Notes: generated from the letters alone by a model not told the origin. DNA of 64,000 bases from Brevibacterium aurantiacum (GCF_007558825.1 NZ_VLTK01000005.1:124001-188000), one strand, 5' to 3'; numbered from the stretch's first letter, positions 1-8,681 are shown. A program made the numbers and translations.

Positions 1-2
1 CG

Positions 3-614
3 ATCACCGCTTTGGGCACCGTCGCCGATCATGCAGCGATCACCCGCTCAGATGCGCGGCCGGGCGACTCGATCTACCTGGCAGGGACCATCGGACGCGC
101 CGCAGCCGGATTGGATCTCCTCTTCGCCGGTGTCGACGGGGATGCTGAACTCGATGAGAGCCTCACGTCGCTCATCACCACCCAACTGGCTCCACAGCCG
201 GACTATGCGGCTGTCCTGCAGATGGGAGCGGCCTCGGCGATGATCGATGTCTCCGATGGGCTGAGCACGGACGTGGGACGGATCGCGTCGGCCTCGGGAG
301 TCCACGCTCGCATCGACCGCGCCTCACTCCAAGAGCTCATCGATGAGCTGCTGCCTGCCGCACGGCACCTGGCGGGCGCCATCGAGGGTGCCCAGTCAGG
401 CGAAGGGACCGCACAGGCTGCCGCAGAGGCCGAGGAGTTGGCGTTGGCCTGGGTGCTCAACGGGGGAGAGGACCATGGCTTCGTCGCGTCGTCGGCGCAG
501 TTCGACAGACCTCCGGTAGGCTGGCGGAGAATCGGAGAGATGAGAGTCGGCAACGGGGTCAGTCTCGACGGCGCACCGGTGCCGACGAGCGGCTTCAGCC
601 ATTTCGGGAAGTGA
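3..614 (+). CDS. thiL: Thiamine-monophosphate kinase, 3' part (5' end outside window)
   Basis: The reading frame is open from the first bases of the window, so the gene starts upstream and only about 200 C-terminal residues are present. ThiL phosphorylates thiamine monophosphate to the cofactor thiamine diphosphate in the cytoplasm. The fragment contains the family's second metal/nucleotide segment (SDGLSTDVGRI) and a GGEDHG motif corresponding to the usual GGEDYEL of the ATP-grasping AIR-synthase-like fold. The stop is one base from the ATG of the next gene, so the two are probably cotranscribed. The GGEDHG variant (H where Y is usual) is a small departure. Identification rests on these motifs. 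Confidence 0.9.
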   Translation: MTALGTVADHAAITRSDARPGDSIYLAGTIGRAAAGLDLLFAGVDGDAELDESLTSLITTQLAPQPDYAAVLQMGAASAMIDVSDGLSTDVGRIASASGVHARIDRASLQELIDELLPAARHLAGAIEGAQSGEGTAQAAAEAEELALAWVLNGGEDHGFVASSAQFDRPPVGWRRIGEMRVGNGVSLDGAPVPTSGFSHFGK

Positions 615-615
615 C

Positions 616-2280
616 ATGAGCGGACCCAATCAAGCCATCGGCCTCAACGGGCGTCTGGCCGCCAGGTGGGCTCGGCGGGCCGTTGATCGTCTGCGCAAGG
701 AACGTGTCGAAATCGACGAACTCAACGTCTTCCCTGTCCCAGACGGCGACACCGGCACGAACATGTACCACACCCTGCGCGCCGCCTACCTGGCCGTCGA
801 AGAACTCACCGGACCCGTCACGCTGCCCCAGGTCGTCGCGGCTCTCGCAGAGGGGGCAGGACGCGGTGCTCGCGGAAACTCCGGACTCATCCTCGCAGTC
901 GCACTCCAAGGCGTCGCCGATGCGCTGGAGGGCGTGACCGTAGCGACGCCCGAAGCCATGGCCGCAGCCCTCGAACTCGCCTCCGCCAGGGCCCGGCAGT
1001 CCGTGGCCCGGCCTGTCGACGGCACCATGCTCACGGTCCTCGACGCCATGGCCACGGAGGCTGCAGAGAAGGCCGAGAATGGGGCGAACCTCATCGACCT
1101 CATCTCCGCGGTGCGCCTACGCTCCCGCTCGGCACTGCGTGAGACCACAGGGCAGCTCTCAGTGCTCCGCGAAGCCGAGGTCGTCGATGCCGGTTCGACG
1201 GGGATCGTGGAGCTCTTCGATCTCCTCTACGCCACGGTCACCGGTCGGACACCGCAGGATTCGATGCTCGTCGAAGTCACCAAGTCACCGCGCATCATCC
1301 ATCAGGCCAGTGCCGATGAGCTCGAGATCGTTGCCATCCTGGCCACGTATCCGGCATCCACCGATTCCGAAAAGACCACGAACACCCTCGCCGAGGCGCT
1401 CGATGACCTCGGCGGGACATCGATCGTCATCAACGGACCCAAGGTTCACGTCCACGTCGCCGACGAGGCCACCGCCGTGACCATTCTCGACCACCTCGCC
1501 GGCTACGGCATCGCCCGTCTGGACATGGAAGACCTTCGTCTGCACGAGGAAGAGGGCGAAACCCACCTGGTAGCCATCGTCTCGGGCACCGGGCTCCTCA
1601 TGCACTGCGCGCTCAACGGGGCAAGTGCCCTGACACCGGATTCCGGTGACGTGCGGGCCATGACCAGGGACATCATCGCAGAGGAAGAACGTGCGGTCAT
1701 CGTCGTCCCCAGCTCGACGACCGTCCTGAAAGCACTGGGACACGTCTCCGGCGGACAGGTGGTCCGTTCCCGCAATGTCGCCACTCTGCTTTCGGCGCTC
1801 GCAGTCCATGATCCCTTCGCCCCGTCCGCGGAGATCTTCGCCGATATGACCGAGGCTGCTGCCGGCACCCGTGTGGGCACCATCGTCTCGGCCGAACAGC
1901 TTGCCCTCAATCCGCCTACAGGTGCCCTGCCGGTCATCGACGATGTTCCGGGAGCGAGTTCGGATCCTGGATCAATGCTCGACTCCAGCACGGTGGGCAT
2001 GCGCAGGATTCCGCTCTCTCATCCCTCGCAGTTCTACCGGGTCTTCATCGACGGGAAGGTGAAGACCCAGAGTACCGAACTCACGACCCTGGTCGAGAAG
2101 CTCGCCGATCGCCTCCTGGGCGCTGGGGGAGAGCTCCTCACCGTCGTCCACGGTCCCGGGTGCGCACCCGATGTCCTCTCGCACCTGCGGGACTGGATCC
2201 GCAAATCACACTCTCAGGTGAGGTTCCAGGACATCGACTCGAGGGACCGGGCGACGCTCCTCATCATGGGAGTCGAATGA
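616..2280 (+). CDS. DhaL-domain kinase, FakA/YloV family
   Basis: A 554-residue protein with an N-terminal DhaL (DAK2) domain. Residues 37-50 carry the metal- and ATP-binding signature NVFPVPDGDTGTNM, with a Gly-rich stretch (GAGRGARGNSG) shortly after. The rest matches the middle and C-terminal architecture of FakA/YloV proteins. In Firmicutes FakA phosphorylates fatty acids bound to FakB (DegV-fold) carriers; that substrate is inferred here and no fakB gene is in view. The pairing with recG is conserved in many Gram-positive bacteria. The ATG at 616 follows the thiL stop by one base, and the 3' end overlaps the recG start by 4 bases (ATGA), implying translational coupling. Confidence 0.88.
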   Translation: MSGPNQAIGLNGRLAARWARRAVDRLRKERVEIDELNVFPVPDGDTGTNMYHTLRAAYLAVEELTGPVTLPQVVAALAEGAGRGARGNSGLILAVALQGVADALEGVTVATPEAMAAALELASARARQSVARPVDGTMLTVLDAMATEAAEKAENGANLIDLISAVRLRSRSALRETTGQLSVLREAEVVDAGSTGIVELFDLLYATVTGRTPQDSMLVEVTKSPRIIHQASADELEIVAILATYPASTDSEKTTNTLAEALDDLGGTSIVINGPKVHVHVADEATAVTILDHLAGYGIARLDMEDLRLHEEEGETHLVAIVSGTGLLMHCALNGASALTPDSGDVRAMTRDIIAEEERAVIVVPSSTTVLKALGHVSGGQVVRSRNVATLLSALAVHDPFAPSAEIFADMTEAAAGTRVGTIVSAEQLALNPPTGALPVIDDVPGASSDPGSMLDSSTVGMRRIPLSHPSQFYRVFIDGKVKTQSTELTTLVEKLADRLLGAGGELLTVVHGPGCAPDVLSHLRDWIRKSHSQVRFQDIDSRDRATLLIMGVE

Positions 2281-4424
2281 GCGCCCGCCTCGACGACTAC
2301 TTCACCGCCCGAGACCGCGGTGCGCTCAAGAAGCGAGGGATCACCTCGGTGGCGGATCTCTTCCGCTTCTTCCCGCGCAGATTCCTCGTGCCCGGAGAGA
2401 AGACGCCTCTGGGTGGGCTCCCCTTGGGGGAGACCGCAATCCTCCAGGCCGAGGTCATCTCAGTAGACACCCGGCGCATGCAGAAGCGCCGCGGCACCAT
2501 CACCGATGTGATCGTCCACGACGGACAGCAGTCGATGAAGATCGCCTTCTTCAACCAGCGCTGGCTGGACAGCCAGCTGGTGCCCGGACTCACCGTCGTC
2601 TTCGCCGGAAAAGTCGAAGAATACCGCGGTCAGCTGACCCTGAACTCGCCCACCTGGCTCAATCGGGACGAACACGATGAGAAGTGGACCCCGGAGGACC
2701 TCAACTCACCGTTCCCCGTCTATTCACGGGTCAAGGGCATCGCGCAGACTCGACTGTGGAAGGCCATCAAGGTTCTCCTCGACGTCGCCGATCCGGACGA
2801 GTTCGAGGACCCGCTGCCGACCGCCATGCGAGAGAACCTCGATCTGCCCGACCTGCGCACCGCATTCAACGACATGCATCGGCCCAGGTCAGCGGCGGCT
2901 ACGGAGAAGGCCAAACAGCGTTGGAAATGGGAAGAGGCGCTCGCCCTGCAGGCAGAGTTCGTCTCCCGCAAGGCCGATTACGAAAAGCTCGAGGCCACCC
3001 CTCTGCTCAACGTCGGAGCCAGAAGCGAACGGTTCGACAACAGTCTGCCCTTCTACCTCACCGCCTCACAGCTGCGAGTCGGAGAGGAGATCGAAGCAGA
3101 CATGGGCCGGAGGACGGCGATGCATCGCCTCCTCCACGGTGACGTCGGCTCCGGCAAGACCGTCGTGGCGTTGCGGGCGATGCTCACTGCCGTCGATTCG
3201 GGAGCTCAGGCCGCGATGCTCGCGCCCACTGAAGTGCTCGCCACTCAGCATTTCCGCTCAATTGAGAGCCTCCTCGGCGACCAGATGGCGCTCAGTCCTC
3301 TGCTCTCGGGCGATGATCAGGTGCGAGTGGCGCTGATGACGGGGTCGATGCCGGCCCGGGAACGTAAACAGCTCGCACTCGATCTCGCCACCGGTCAGAT
3401 CGACATCGTCGTCGGCACGCATGCGCTGATGTCGGATACGACGATGTTCGACAAACTGGGCCTCATCGTCGTTGACGAGCAGCATCGGTTCGGCGTCGAA
3501 CAACGTGAGGCATTGCGGGCGAAAGCCGGACTCAAGGTTCCGCACACGCTCGTGATGTCCGCGACGCCGATCCCGCGGACCGTGGCGATGACAGTCTTCG
3601 CCGATCTCGATGTCTCCACTCTCGACGAGATGCCCGCCGGCACCAAGGACATCACCACCCACGCTGTGTCACTGGGGGACCATCCGAATTGGTTGGGCCG
3701 GGTCCTCCAGCTCATCGGCGAGGCGGCCGAGGACGGCCGCGGCACATTCGTCGTCTTCCCGCGGATCGACCCCTCCGACATCGAAGATCCCGAAACGGGC
3801 GAGGTGGTCGGGAGCAGAGAGGGAATTGAGGACCTGCGGGACAAGCTTCAGAACTCCGATGAGCTCCGATCTCGTTCGATCGAACTTCTCCATGGGCGGA
3901 TGTCTCCGGTGGAGAAGGACCGGACGATGGCTGCGTTCGTCTCCGGCGAGACCGACATCCTGGTCTCCACGACCGTCGTCGAGGTGGGAGTCGACGTGCC
4001 GCGGGCGACCATGATGGTCGTCTTCGAAGCGGAGCGATTCGGTGTCGCTCAGCTCCACCAGCTGCGCGGTCGTGTCGGACGAGACGGCAGTGCAGCCATG
4101 TGCTTCCTGCTCACCCAGGCTTCCGAAGCCGATGAGAGCTTCGAGCGCCTGAGTGAGGTCGCAGGCACCCTCGACGGCTTCGCCCTGGCCGAGTACGATC
4201 TCGGCACCAGGGGAGAAGGCGATGTGCTCGGAGCCTCGCAGTGGGGAGGATCGTCGCTGAAGCACCTGTCTATTCTGCGCGATGCGCCGATCGTCGAAGA
4301 GGCGAGAACCATTGCGGAGAAGATCATCTCCGTCGACCCCGATCTGAGTTCACTGCCGGCCCTGCGTACCTTCATCAATAGAGTCCTGCCCGCCGAATCG
4401 GCTCACTTCATCGAGGCGAGCTGA
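2277..4424 (+). CDS. recG: ATP-dependent DNA helicase RecG
   Basis: A 715-residue monomeric superfamily 2 helicase that remodels stalled forks and branch-migrates recombination intermediates. An N-terminal wedge/OB domain precedes the motor. Walker A GDVGSGKT is at about residues 288-295, the DEQH box near 400 (DEQHRFGVEQR), and motif VI-type sequence (QLRGRVGRDG) towards the C-terminus. The frame is open further upstream, but the ATG at 2277 is preferred: it overlaps the preceding stop as ATGA and gives the family N-terminus (MSARLDDYFT). Full length, with no missing motif seen. Followed after 31 bases by rsmD. Confidence 0.97.
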   Translation: MSARLDDYFTARDRGALKKRGITSVADLFRFFPRRFLVPGEKTPLGGLPLGETAILQAEVISVDTRRMQKRRGTITDVIVHDGQQSMKIAFFNQRWLDSQLVPGLTVVFAGKVEEYRGQLTLNSPTWLNRDEHDEKWTPEDLNSPFPVYSRVKGIAQTRLWKAIKVLLDVADPDEFEDPLPTAMRENLDLPDLRTAFNDMHRPRSAAATEKAKQRWKWEEALALQAEFVSRKADYEKLEATPLLNVGARSERFDNSLPFYLTASQLRVGEEIEADMGRRTAMHRLLHGDVGSGKTVVALRAMLTAVDSGAQAAMLAPTEVLATQHFRSIESLLGDQMALSPLLSGDDQVRVALMTGSMPARERKQLALDLATGQIDIVVGTHALMSDTTMFDKLGLIVVDEQHRFGVEQREALRAKAGLKVPHTLVMSATPIPRTVAMTVFADLDVSTLDEMPAGTKDITTHAVSLGDHPNWLGRVLQLIGEAAEDGRGTFVVFPRIDPSDIEDPETGEVVGSREGIEDLRDKLQNSDELRSRSIELLHGRMSPVEKDRTMAAFVSGETDILVSTTVVEVGVDVPRATMMVVFEAERFGVAQLHQLRGRVGRDGSAAMCFLLTQASEADESFERLSEVAGTLDGFALAEYDLGTRGEGDVLGASQWGGSSLKHLSILRDAPIVEEARTIAEKIISVDPDLSSLPALRTFINRVLPAESAHFIEAS

Positions 4425-4455
4425 TGTCGGACCACCCCACTGAGGAGGAAGCGCA

Positions 4456-5220
4456 ATGAGAATCATCGCTGGTGCGTTCAAAGGATCCAAGCTCGTCGCA
4501 CCGGGCGGGTCCAATACCCGCCCGACCTCAGACCGGGTCAAGGAATCCCTGTTCTCCATGCTCGACGGCTACGGGGTCCTCCAAGCGGCGAATGTCCTCG
4601 ACCTCTTCGCCGGCTCCGGCGGACTGGGGTTCGAAGCAATGTCCCGGGGTGCGGCCGAAGTCGATTTCGTCGATTCGGCCATCGCTTCGGCTCGGGCGGT
4701 CGCGTCGAATGCCCAGAAGCTCGGCATCGATCACTCGACTCGGATCCATTCCTCGGATGTCGTCTCCTTCCTCAGCTCCCAGCGTGTTCTGGGACTGCAT
4801 GCGTCGGTGCAGCGGCGACCCGAAGGACACGCAGGAGCGGACGACGGGGGGCGAACACAGCTGGGCAACGGCCTTGATGAGGTTCAGGACGGCCAGGTGT
4901 TGGAGGCGCGCAGCGATCGCGATGACGATGAGGGCCGCATCTTCGACCTGGTGTTCATGGATCCGCCCTACCCGCTGGGGGAGGACGCCGTGACCCAGAT
5001 CCTGGGTCGACTCGCTGGGCTCCTCGACATGGAATCCATCGTTGTCGTCGAGCGGGCATCACGAGCGCCCGAACCGACGATGCCGGCCGCCCTTGAGGTC
5101 TTCCGTTCGAAGACCTTCGGTGAGACCGCACTGTACTTCGTCCAGCTCAAGGCCGAATCTGAAGAGGCAGCCGATGTCGCCAACGGAGTGGGTGCAACGG
5201 CAGCAGACGAGTCGGTGTGA
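4456..5220 (+). CDS. rsmD: 16S rRNA (guanine966-N2)-methyltransferase RsmD
   Basis: A class I SAM-dependent methyltransferase acting on G966 of 16S rRNA in the assembling 30S subunit. It starts MRIIAGAFKGSKL, has the SAM-binding loop LDLFAGSGGLGFEA and the catalytic DPPY at residues 169-172. At 254 residues it is longer than the usual 185-200. The excess is a hydrophilic, acidic insertion at roughly residues 113-160 (rich in Asp, Gly and Arg) just before the DPPY strand, plus an acidic C-terminal tail. The ATG at 4456 has a strong ribosome site (GAGGAGGA, about 6 bases upstream). In most actinobacteria coaD follows directly; here the ehu transporter block lies between. Confidence 0.93.
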   Translation: MRIIAGAFKGSKLVAPGGSNTRPTSDRVKESLFSMLDGYGVLQAANVLDLFAGSGGLGFEAMSRGAAEVDFVDSAIASARAVASNAQKLGIDHSTRIHSSDVVSFLSSQRVLGLHASVQRRPEGHAGADDGGRTQLGNGLDEVQDGQVLEARSDRDDDEGRIFDLVFMDPPYPLGEDAVTQILGRLAGLLDMESIVVVERASRAPEPTMPAALEVFRSKTFGETALYFVQLKAESEEAADVANGVGATAADESV

Positions 5221-5363
5221 GCTCTCACCGTCCCTGGCACCGCACACCCTTGGTGTTCGCAGCCTGCGGGGTGGGTCTGCTGCTCCTCTGTGTGGCCATG
5301 GTGCTCATCGCCAGTGCAGTCGTCGTGAGGATCTGGCGGCTCGTGCACCGCATCCGCAGCTGA
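5217..5363 (+). CDS. Possible 48-residue single-span membrane peptide
   Basis: A short frame starting with GTG at 5217, overlapping the rsmD stop as GTGA. This is the overlap style used by real gene pairs in this window. The predicted peptide has a basic N-terminus (MSSHRPWHRT), one strongly hydrophobic stretch of about 24 residues (from LVFAACGVGLLLL to ASAVVV) and a basic tail ending RLVHRIRS. That is the profile of a one-pass membrane microprotein. It ends 44 bases before the convergent ehuA stop. No family is recognised. Chance cannot be excluded at this length; the overlap and clean topology are the only support. Confidence 0.42.
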   Translation: MSSHRPWHRTPLVFAACGVGLLLLCVAMVLIASAVVVRIWRLVHRIRS

Positions 5364-5407
5364 GGTTCGTCGCAACGTTCGTGGGCCTCGGCTGATCGAT
5401 CGTGAGG

Positions 5408-6226
5408 CTACTGCACGCTGGAGAGGAACGTACGCGTCCGCTCATGCTGCGGATTGTTGAAGATCTGATCCGGCGGGCCCTCTTCGAGTACCTGGCCGCC
5501 GTCGAACATCATCACCCGGTGTGAGACTTCTCGGGCGAACTGCATCTCGTGGGTGACCAGGAGCATCGTGATGTCGGTCGTCTCTGCGATATCGCGGAGG
5601 ACTCCGAGGACATCTCCCACAAGCTCGGGGTCGAGAGCGGAGGTCACCTCGTCGAGGAGGAGGATCTCCGGACTCATCGCCAGTGCCCGTGCGATAGCCA
5701 CACGCTGCTGCTGACCGCCCGAAAGGCGAGTGGGGTGCTCATCGGCCTTGTCTGCGAGTCCGACCTTGTCCAACAGCGACTTCGCCTCTGCCACGGCATC
5801 GGCCTTGGATCTGCCCAGCACGTGGATGGGCGCCTCGATGATGTTCTCGAGCACCGTCATGTTGGGGAAGAGGTTGAACTGCTGGAAGACCATTCCGATC
5901 CGCGTCGTCATGGCGCGGGTCGTCTTCGACGGCAGTTCGACTCGCTTGCCGTTCTTCTCGGTGTGGGTCAGCGGTTCGCCGTCGACGAAGATGTAGCCGC
6001 CGGTCAGCTCCTCCAAGGTCATGACGAGGCGGAGGATCGTCGTCTTTCCCGAACCGCTGGGCCCGATCAGGGTCACACGCTCCCCGGGCGCGACAGTGAA
6101 GTTGAGGTCCTTGAGGACGGTGGTCTTGCCGAAGGACTTCTCCACTTCTTTGAACTCGATCGCCGGTGTGGCTGAGCTTGCGGGGTCTGCCGTCGGAGTT
6201 GATGAGGTGCTCTCAGTAGGTGGCAA
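5408..6226 (-). CDS. ehuA: Polar amino-acid/ectoine ABC transporter ATP-binding subunit (EhuA-like)
   Basis: The ATPase subunit of a PAAT-family importer. Numbered from the TTG at 6226 (272 residues), Walker A GPSGSGKT is at 55-62, the Q-loop in VFQQFNLFP, the signature LSGGQ at 168-172 and Walker B ILLLDE at 188-193. Family homology begins at IEFKEVEKSFG near base 6160. The only in-frame start between the preceding permease and that point is the TTG at 6226, which overlaps the permease stop by 14 bases and lacks a good ribosome site. The start is therefore uncertain. It is the last gene of the ehuB-C-D-A order. Substrate follows the operon assignment. Confidence 0.85.
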   Translation of the reverse strand: MPPTESTSSTPTADPASSATPAIEFKEVEKSFGKTTVLKDLNFTVAPGERVTLIGPSGSGKTTILRLVMTLEELTGGYIFVDGEPLTHTEKNGKRVELPSKTTRAMTTRIGMVFQQFNLFPNMTVLENIIEAPIHVLGRSKADAVAEAKSLLDKVGLADKADEHPTRLSGGQQQRVAIARALAMSPEILLLDEVTSALDPELVGDVLGVLRDIAETTDITMLLVTHEMQFAREVSHRVMMFDGGQVLEEGPPDQIFNNPQHERTRTFLSSVQ

Positions 6227-6872
6227 GGCGCTTGTCCAATCGTTGGATGAGCAGGGACGTCGGGTAGCTGGCGGCGAGGAAGATGATCCCGGCCAAGGTG
6301 AAGGCCTCCGTGTAGGCGAACGTGGAACCACCGAACTGCTTCGCCGAGGTGACGAGTTCGACGACCGAGATTGCGAACAGGAACGGGGTGTCCTTGAACA
6401 TGGCCACGGCGTAGTTGCCCAATGACGGGATCGTGGCGCGCAGAGCCTGCGGGAGCACGACAGCGGTGAATGTGCGCACCGGCGGCAGAGACAGAGCCGT
6501 TGCGGCCTCGTGCTGCCCAGGCGGCACGGAGTCGATGCCCGCACGGTAGCTTTCGGACATGTACGTCGAATAGTGGATGCCGATGACGATGCAGCCGACG
6601 GCAAGCGCCGGAATGCTGACCAGGCCGGGGATGTCCGAGAACGCGAAGTAGACGAACATCAGCTGCACGATCAGCGGCGTATTGCGGACGAAGGCGACGA
6701 GCAGTCTGACCAGCCAGTTGATCCAACGGGGCAGCGTGCGGATCGCAACGGCGATGAGGAGGCCCAGAATTGCGGCGATGACGGTGCCGACGACGGTGGC
6801 GATGAGTGTGTTGACGAATCCTTGGAGGAGGATCGGCAGTGCTTCGACCGCGAATTCCCAGTTCCAGGTCAC
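6213..6872 (-). CDS. ehuD: Ectoine/amino-acid ABC transporter permease (EhuD-like)
   Basis: A 219-residue inner-membrane permease of the His/Glu/Gln type (HEQRo family) with about five hydrophobic spans. It carries an EAA-type cytoplasmic loop (GQHEAATALSLPPVRTF) that contacts the ATPase. The start is GTG at 6872, overlapping the stop of the upstream permease as GTGA. Two permeases of different length followed by the ATPase match the ehuC-ehuD-ehuA arrangement described for ectoine/hydroxyectoine uptake. The subunits probably form a heterodimer. Substrate assignment is inferred from EhuB similarity and gene order. Confidence 0.82.
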   Translation of the reverse strand: MTWNWEFAVEALPILLQGFVNTLIATVVGTVIAAILGLLIAVAIRTLPRWINWLVRLLVAFVRNTPLIVQLMFVYFAFSDIPGLVSIPALAVGCIVIGIHYSTYMSESYRAGIDSVPPGQHEAATALSLPPVRTFTAVVLPQALRATIPSLGNYAVAMFKDTPFLFAISVVELVTSAKQFGGSTFAYTEAFTLAGIIFLAASYPTSLLIQRLDKRLATY

Positions 6873-7660
6873 AGGGCACCTCCGTATCCGACGTTCCCGG
6901 AACTCGGGCCGGAAACGGTCGTGGCACCGGCCTCGCGCTTCGATTCCGCGCGAGCATCTCGACGGGCTTCACGTCGATCGGACCGGGAGTTCGGGCGTCG
7001 GCGTCCCAGCCGTTTGGTGGCTTGGCGTTCGAGAAGGTTCATGAGCTCCTGAATCAGCCAGGCGATGACGAAGTAGATGACGAGGCCGACGGTGAACGCG
7101 AAGACGGTGTCGCCCGTTGACTGCCGCAGTTGTTGGATCTTGTCCGTGAGGTCGCTGAGCGTGATGAAGAAGACCACTGCCGTGCCCTTGAGGAGCTGGA
7201 TGAGCAGGGTCGCCAGGGACGGGATCATCAGGGCCCACGCCTGGGGGAAGATGACGCGGATCATGCGCCTGGTCGGTGAGAGGCTGAGGGCGATGGCTGC
7301 CTCCCACTGGCCGGGGTTCACGGTCTTGATCGAGGATCGGACCACCTCGGCGGAATAGGCACCGTAGTTGAGCGATAGGGCACCGATACCGCACATCAGG
7401 GGATCGAGTTCGACTCCGAGAAGCGGAAAGACGTAGAAGAGCCAGAAGATCTGGACGAGCAGAGATGTGCCGCGGAAGAACTCGACGATGATCCTGGCAG
7501 GGATGCGCATCCAGGCGTGAGGAGAGGTCATGGCGAGTCCGAGGATGATCGCAATGATGATGGTGCCGATCGAGCCGGCGATGGTGAGGATGAGCGTTGT
7601 CTGAATTCCCTCCCACAGCTGTGGGAGGGAATTCAGCAACGTTGTGACATTGTCAGTCAT
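6869..7660 (-). CDS. ehuC: Ectoine/amino-acid ABC transporter permease (EhuC-like)
   Basis: A 263-residue PAAT-type permease. It has about five membrane spans between residues 15 and 230, an EAA loop (GQWEAAIALSLSPTRRM) and a basic Arg/Ser-rich cytoplasmic C-terminus unlike the rest of the family. It begins at an ATG 24 bases after the ehuB stop. Codons 9-20 (protein LNSLPQLWEGIQ) are encoded by a perfect 36-bp palindrome, described separately. The last bases overlap the ehuD start. It is assigned as EhuC because it is the first permease after the binding-protein gene. Confidence 0.82.
   Translation of the reverse strand: MTDNVTTLLNSLPQLWEGIQTTLILTIAGSIGTIIIAIILGLAMTSPHAWMRIPARIIVEFFRGTSLLVQIFWLFYVFPLLGVELDPLMCGIGALSLNYGAYSAEVVRSSIKTVNPGQWEAAIALSLSPTRRMIRVIFPQAWALMIPSLATLLIQLLKGTAVVFFITLSDLTDKIQQLRQSTGDTVFAFTVGLVIYFVIAWLIQELMNLLERQATKRLGRRRPNSRSDRREARRDARAESKREAGATTVSGPSSGNVGYGGAL
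7601..7636. repeat. Perfect 36-bp palindrome inside the 5' end of ehuC
   Basis: An 18-base arm (CTGAATTCCCTCCCACAG) is followed directly by its exact reverse complement, centred between bases 7618 and 7619. It includes two EcoRI-type GAATTC hexamers and a central CAGCTG. In the ehuC message it occupies codons 9-20 and would fold into a hairpin of 16 base pairs with a 4-base loop. No T-run follows on the coding strand, so it resembles an mRNA structural or processing element more than a classical terminator. Confidence 0.85.
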
Positions 7661-7684
7661 GATCGGGAGTGACCAAGGACCGGA

Positions 7685-8566
7685 TCAGGACTTGGCTGTG
7701 GGCAATTCGCCCTTGCACAGCTGGTCGGTCGTGATCTCGCCGTCAGGGCGTTCTTCCTTCGTGAAGCCGAAGTCGCCGACGACATCGAGGTACTTCTTCT
7801 CGTCGCCGACGATCTCGTCGAGCTTCTCATTCCACTTGTCCCGAAGTTCGGTGTCATCTGTGCGGAAGACCGTGGCGCCAGCACCGATCTGGGGAACTCC
7901 ATCGATCTCCTGGACGAAGGATTCGCTGACCTCGACCCCGGCGTCCTTGTTGTTCTGCGCCATCCAGTTGAGCGAGATGCCGGTCAGGGCGAAGACATCG
8001 GCGCGGCCCGTGGTCACAGCGTCCATGCCGTCCTGGGGAGTGCCGACTTCCTGTGTCTTGAGGTCAAGGGACTTGGCATAGTCGGACTCGACTGCTCCGG
8101 TCATCGTCGCGAGCTTGACGCCCTTCTTCTTGACATCGTCGAGGTTCTTCATTCCATCCTGCTTGCCCTCCTTGGTCATCAGGGCGGTGGTGTACATGAA
8201 CTCAGGATTGCCGAAGGCCGCCTGTTCGCAACGGTCGGGCAGGATCGACATTCCGGCGGAGATCGCGCCGAAGCGATCGGCGTTGAGACCGGGGATCAGT
8301 GAGCCGAATTCGGTGTTGACACCCTCGACGTCGTCGACGCCGAGCTCCTTGAAGACAGCCTTCGCCATAGCCACGGAAGCTCCTTGGAGTTCGCCGTCCT
8401 TCTCGAAGCTGTATGGTGCCTCACCAGCGAAGCCGACGGAGATCTTCCCGTCATCGATGGCCTTCTGGAGTGCGCTCTTATCGGAATCGCCTCCACCGCA
8501 TGCTCCCAGTGTGAGCGTCAGGGCGATGATCGAGGTCGCGGCGGCAAGCCCCTTGATGGCTTTCAT
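7685..8566 (-). CDS. ehuB: Ectoine/hydroxyectoine-type substrate-binding lipoprotein (EhuB-like)
   Basis: A 293-residue extracytoplasmic binding protein. Residues 1-22 form a lipoprotein signal peptide ending in the lipobox LGAC, with Cys23 as the lipidation site. The mature part is a family 3 solute-binding fold. Stretches such as VGFAGEAPYSFE, GVNTEFGSLIPGLNADRF and SILPDRCEQAAF closely follow remembered EhuB sequences, hence the ectoine assignment; a cyclic or polar amino acid is the alternative. The ATG at 8566 is chosen over longer frames because it gives the signal peptide and has GGGA upstream. First gene of a four-gene operon, divergent from a GntR regulator. Confidence 0.85.
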   Translation of the reverse strand: MKAIKGLAAATSIIALTLTLGACGGGDSDKSALQKAIDDGKISVGFAGEAPYSFEKDGELQGASVAMAKAVFKELGVDDVEGVNTEFGSLIPGLNADRFGAISAGMSILPDRCEQAAFGNPEFMYTTALMTKEGKQDGMKNLDDVKKKGVKLATMTGAVESDYAKSLDLKTQEVGTPQDGMDAVTTGRADVFALTGISLNWMAQNNKDAGVEVSESFVQEIDGVPQIGAGATVFRTDDTELRDKWNEKLDEIVGDEKKYLDVVGDFGFTKEERPDGEITTDQLCKGELPTAKS

Positions 8567-8635
8567 AGCTGTCCCTTTCATTGAACGTCGACACATCTTC
8601 GTGACATGCGTCTCAGGAACACTATTCAATACTTT

Positions 8636-8666
8636 CGTTGTCCGGATGTCACACTGTCAGACAACG
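8636..8666. promoter_or_regulatory. Putative GntR operator between ehuB and its divergent regulator
   Basis: The 115-base divergent intergenic region contains an inverted repeat CGTTGTC (8636-8642) and GACAACG (8660-8666), with the second arm preceded by TGTCAGACA (8655-8663), itself a near-perfect 4+4 palindrome. The position between ehuB and the GntR gene is where an autoregulatory operator would be expected. Binding is inferred; no consensus for this regulator is known to me. Confidence 0.4.
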
Positions 8667-8669
8667 TTA

Positions 8670-8675
8670 TATGAT
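8670..8675 (+). promoter_or_regulatory. -10 element, possibly for a leaderless gntR transcript
   Basis: TATGAT stands exactly six bases before the ATG at 8682 and no ribosome-binding sequence lies between them. That spacing puts the transcription start at or next to the start codon, as in actinobacterial leaderless mRNAs. No good -35 is visible. Confidence 0.4.
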
Positions 8676-8681
8676 CGTGAT

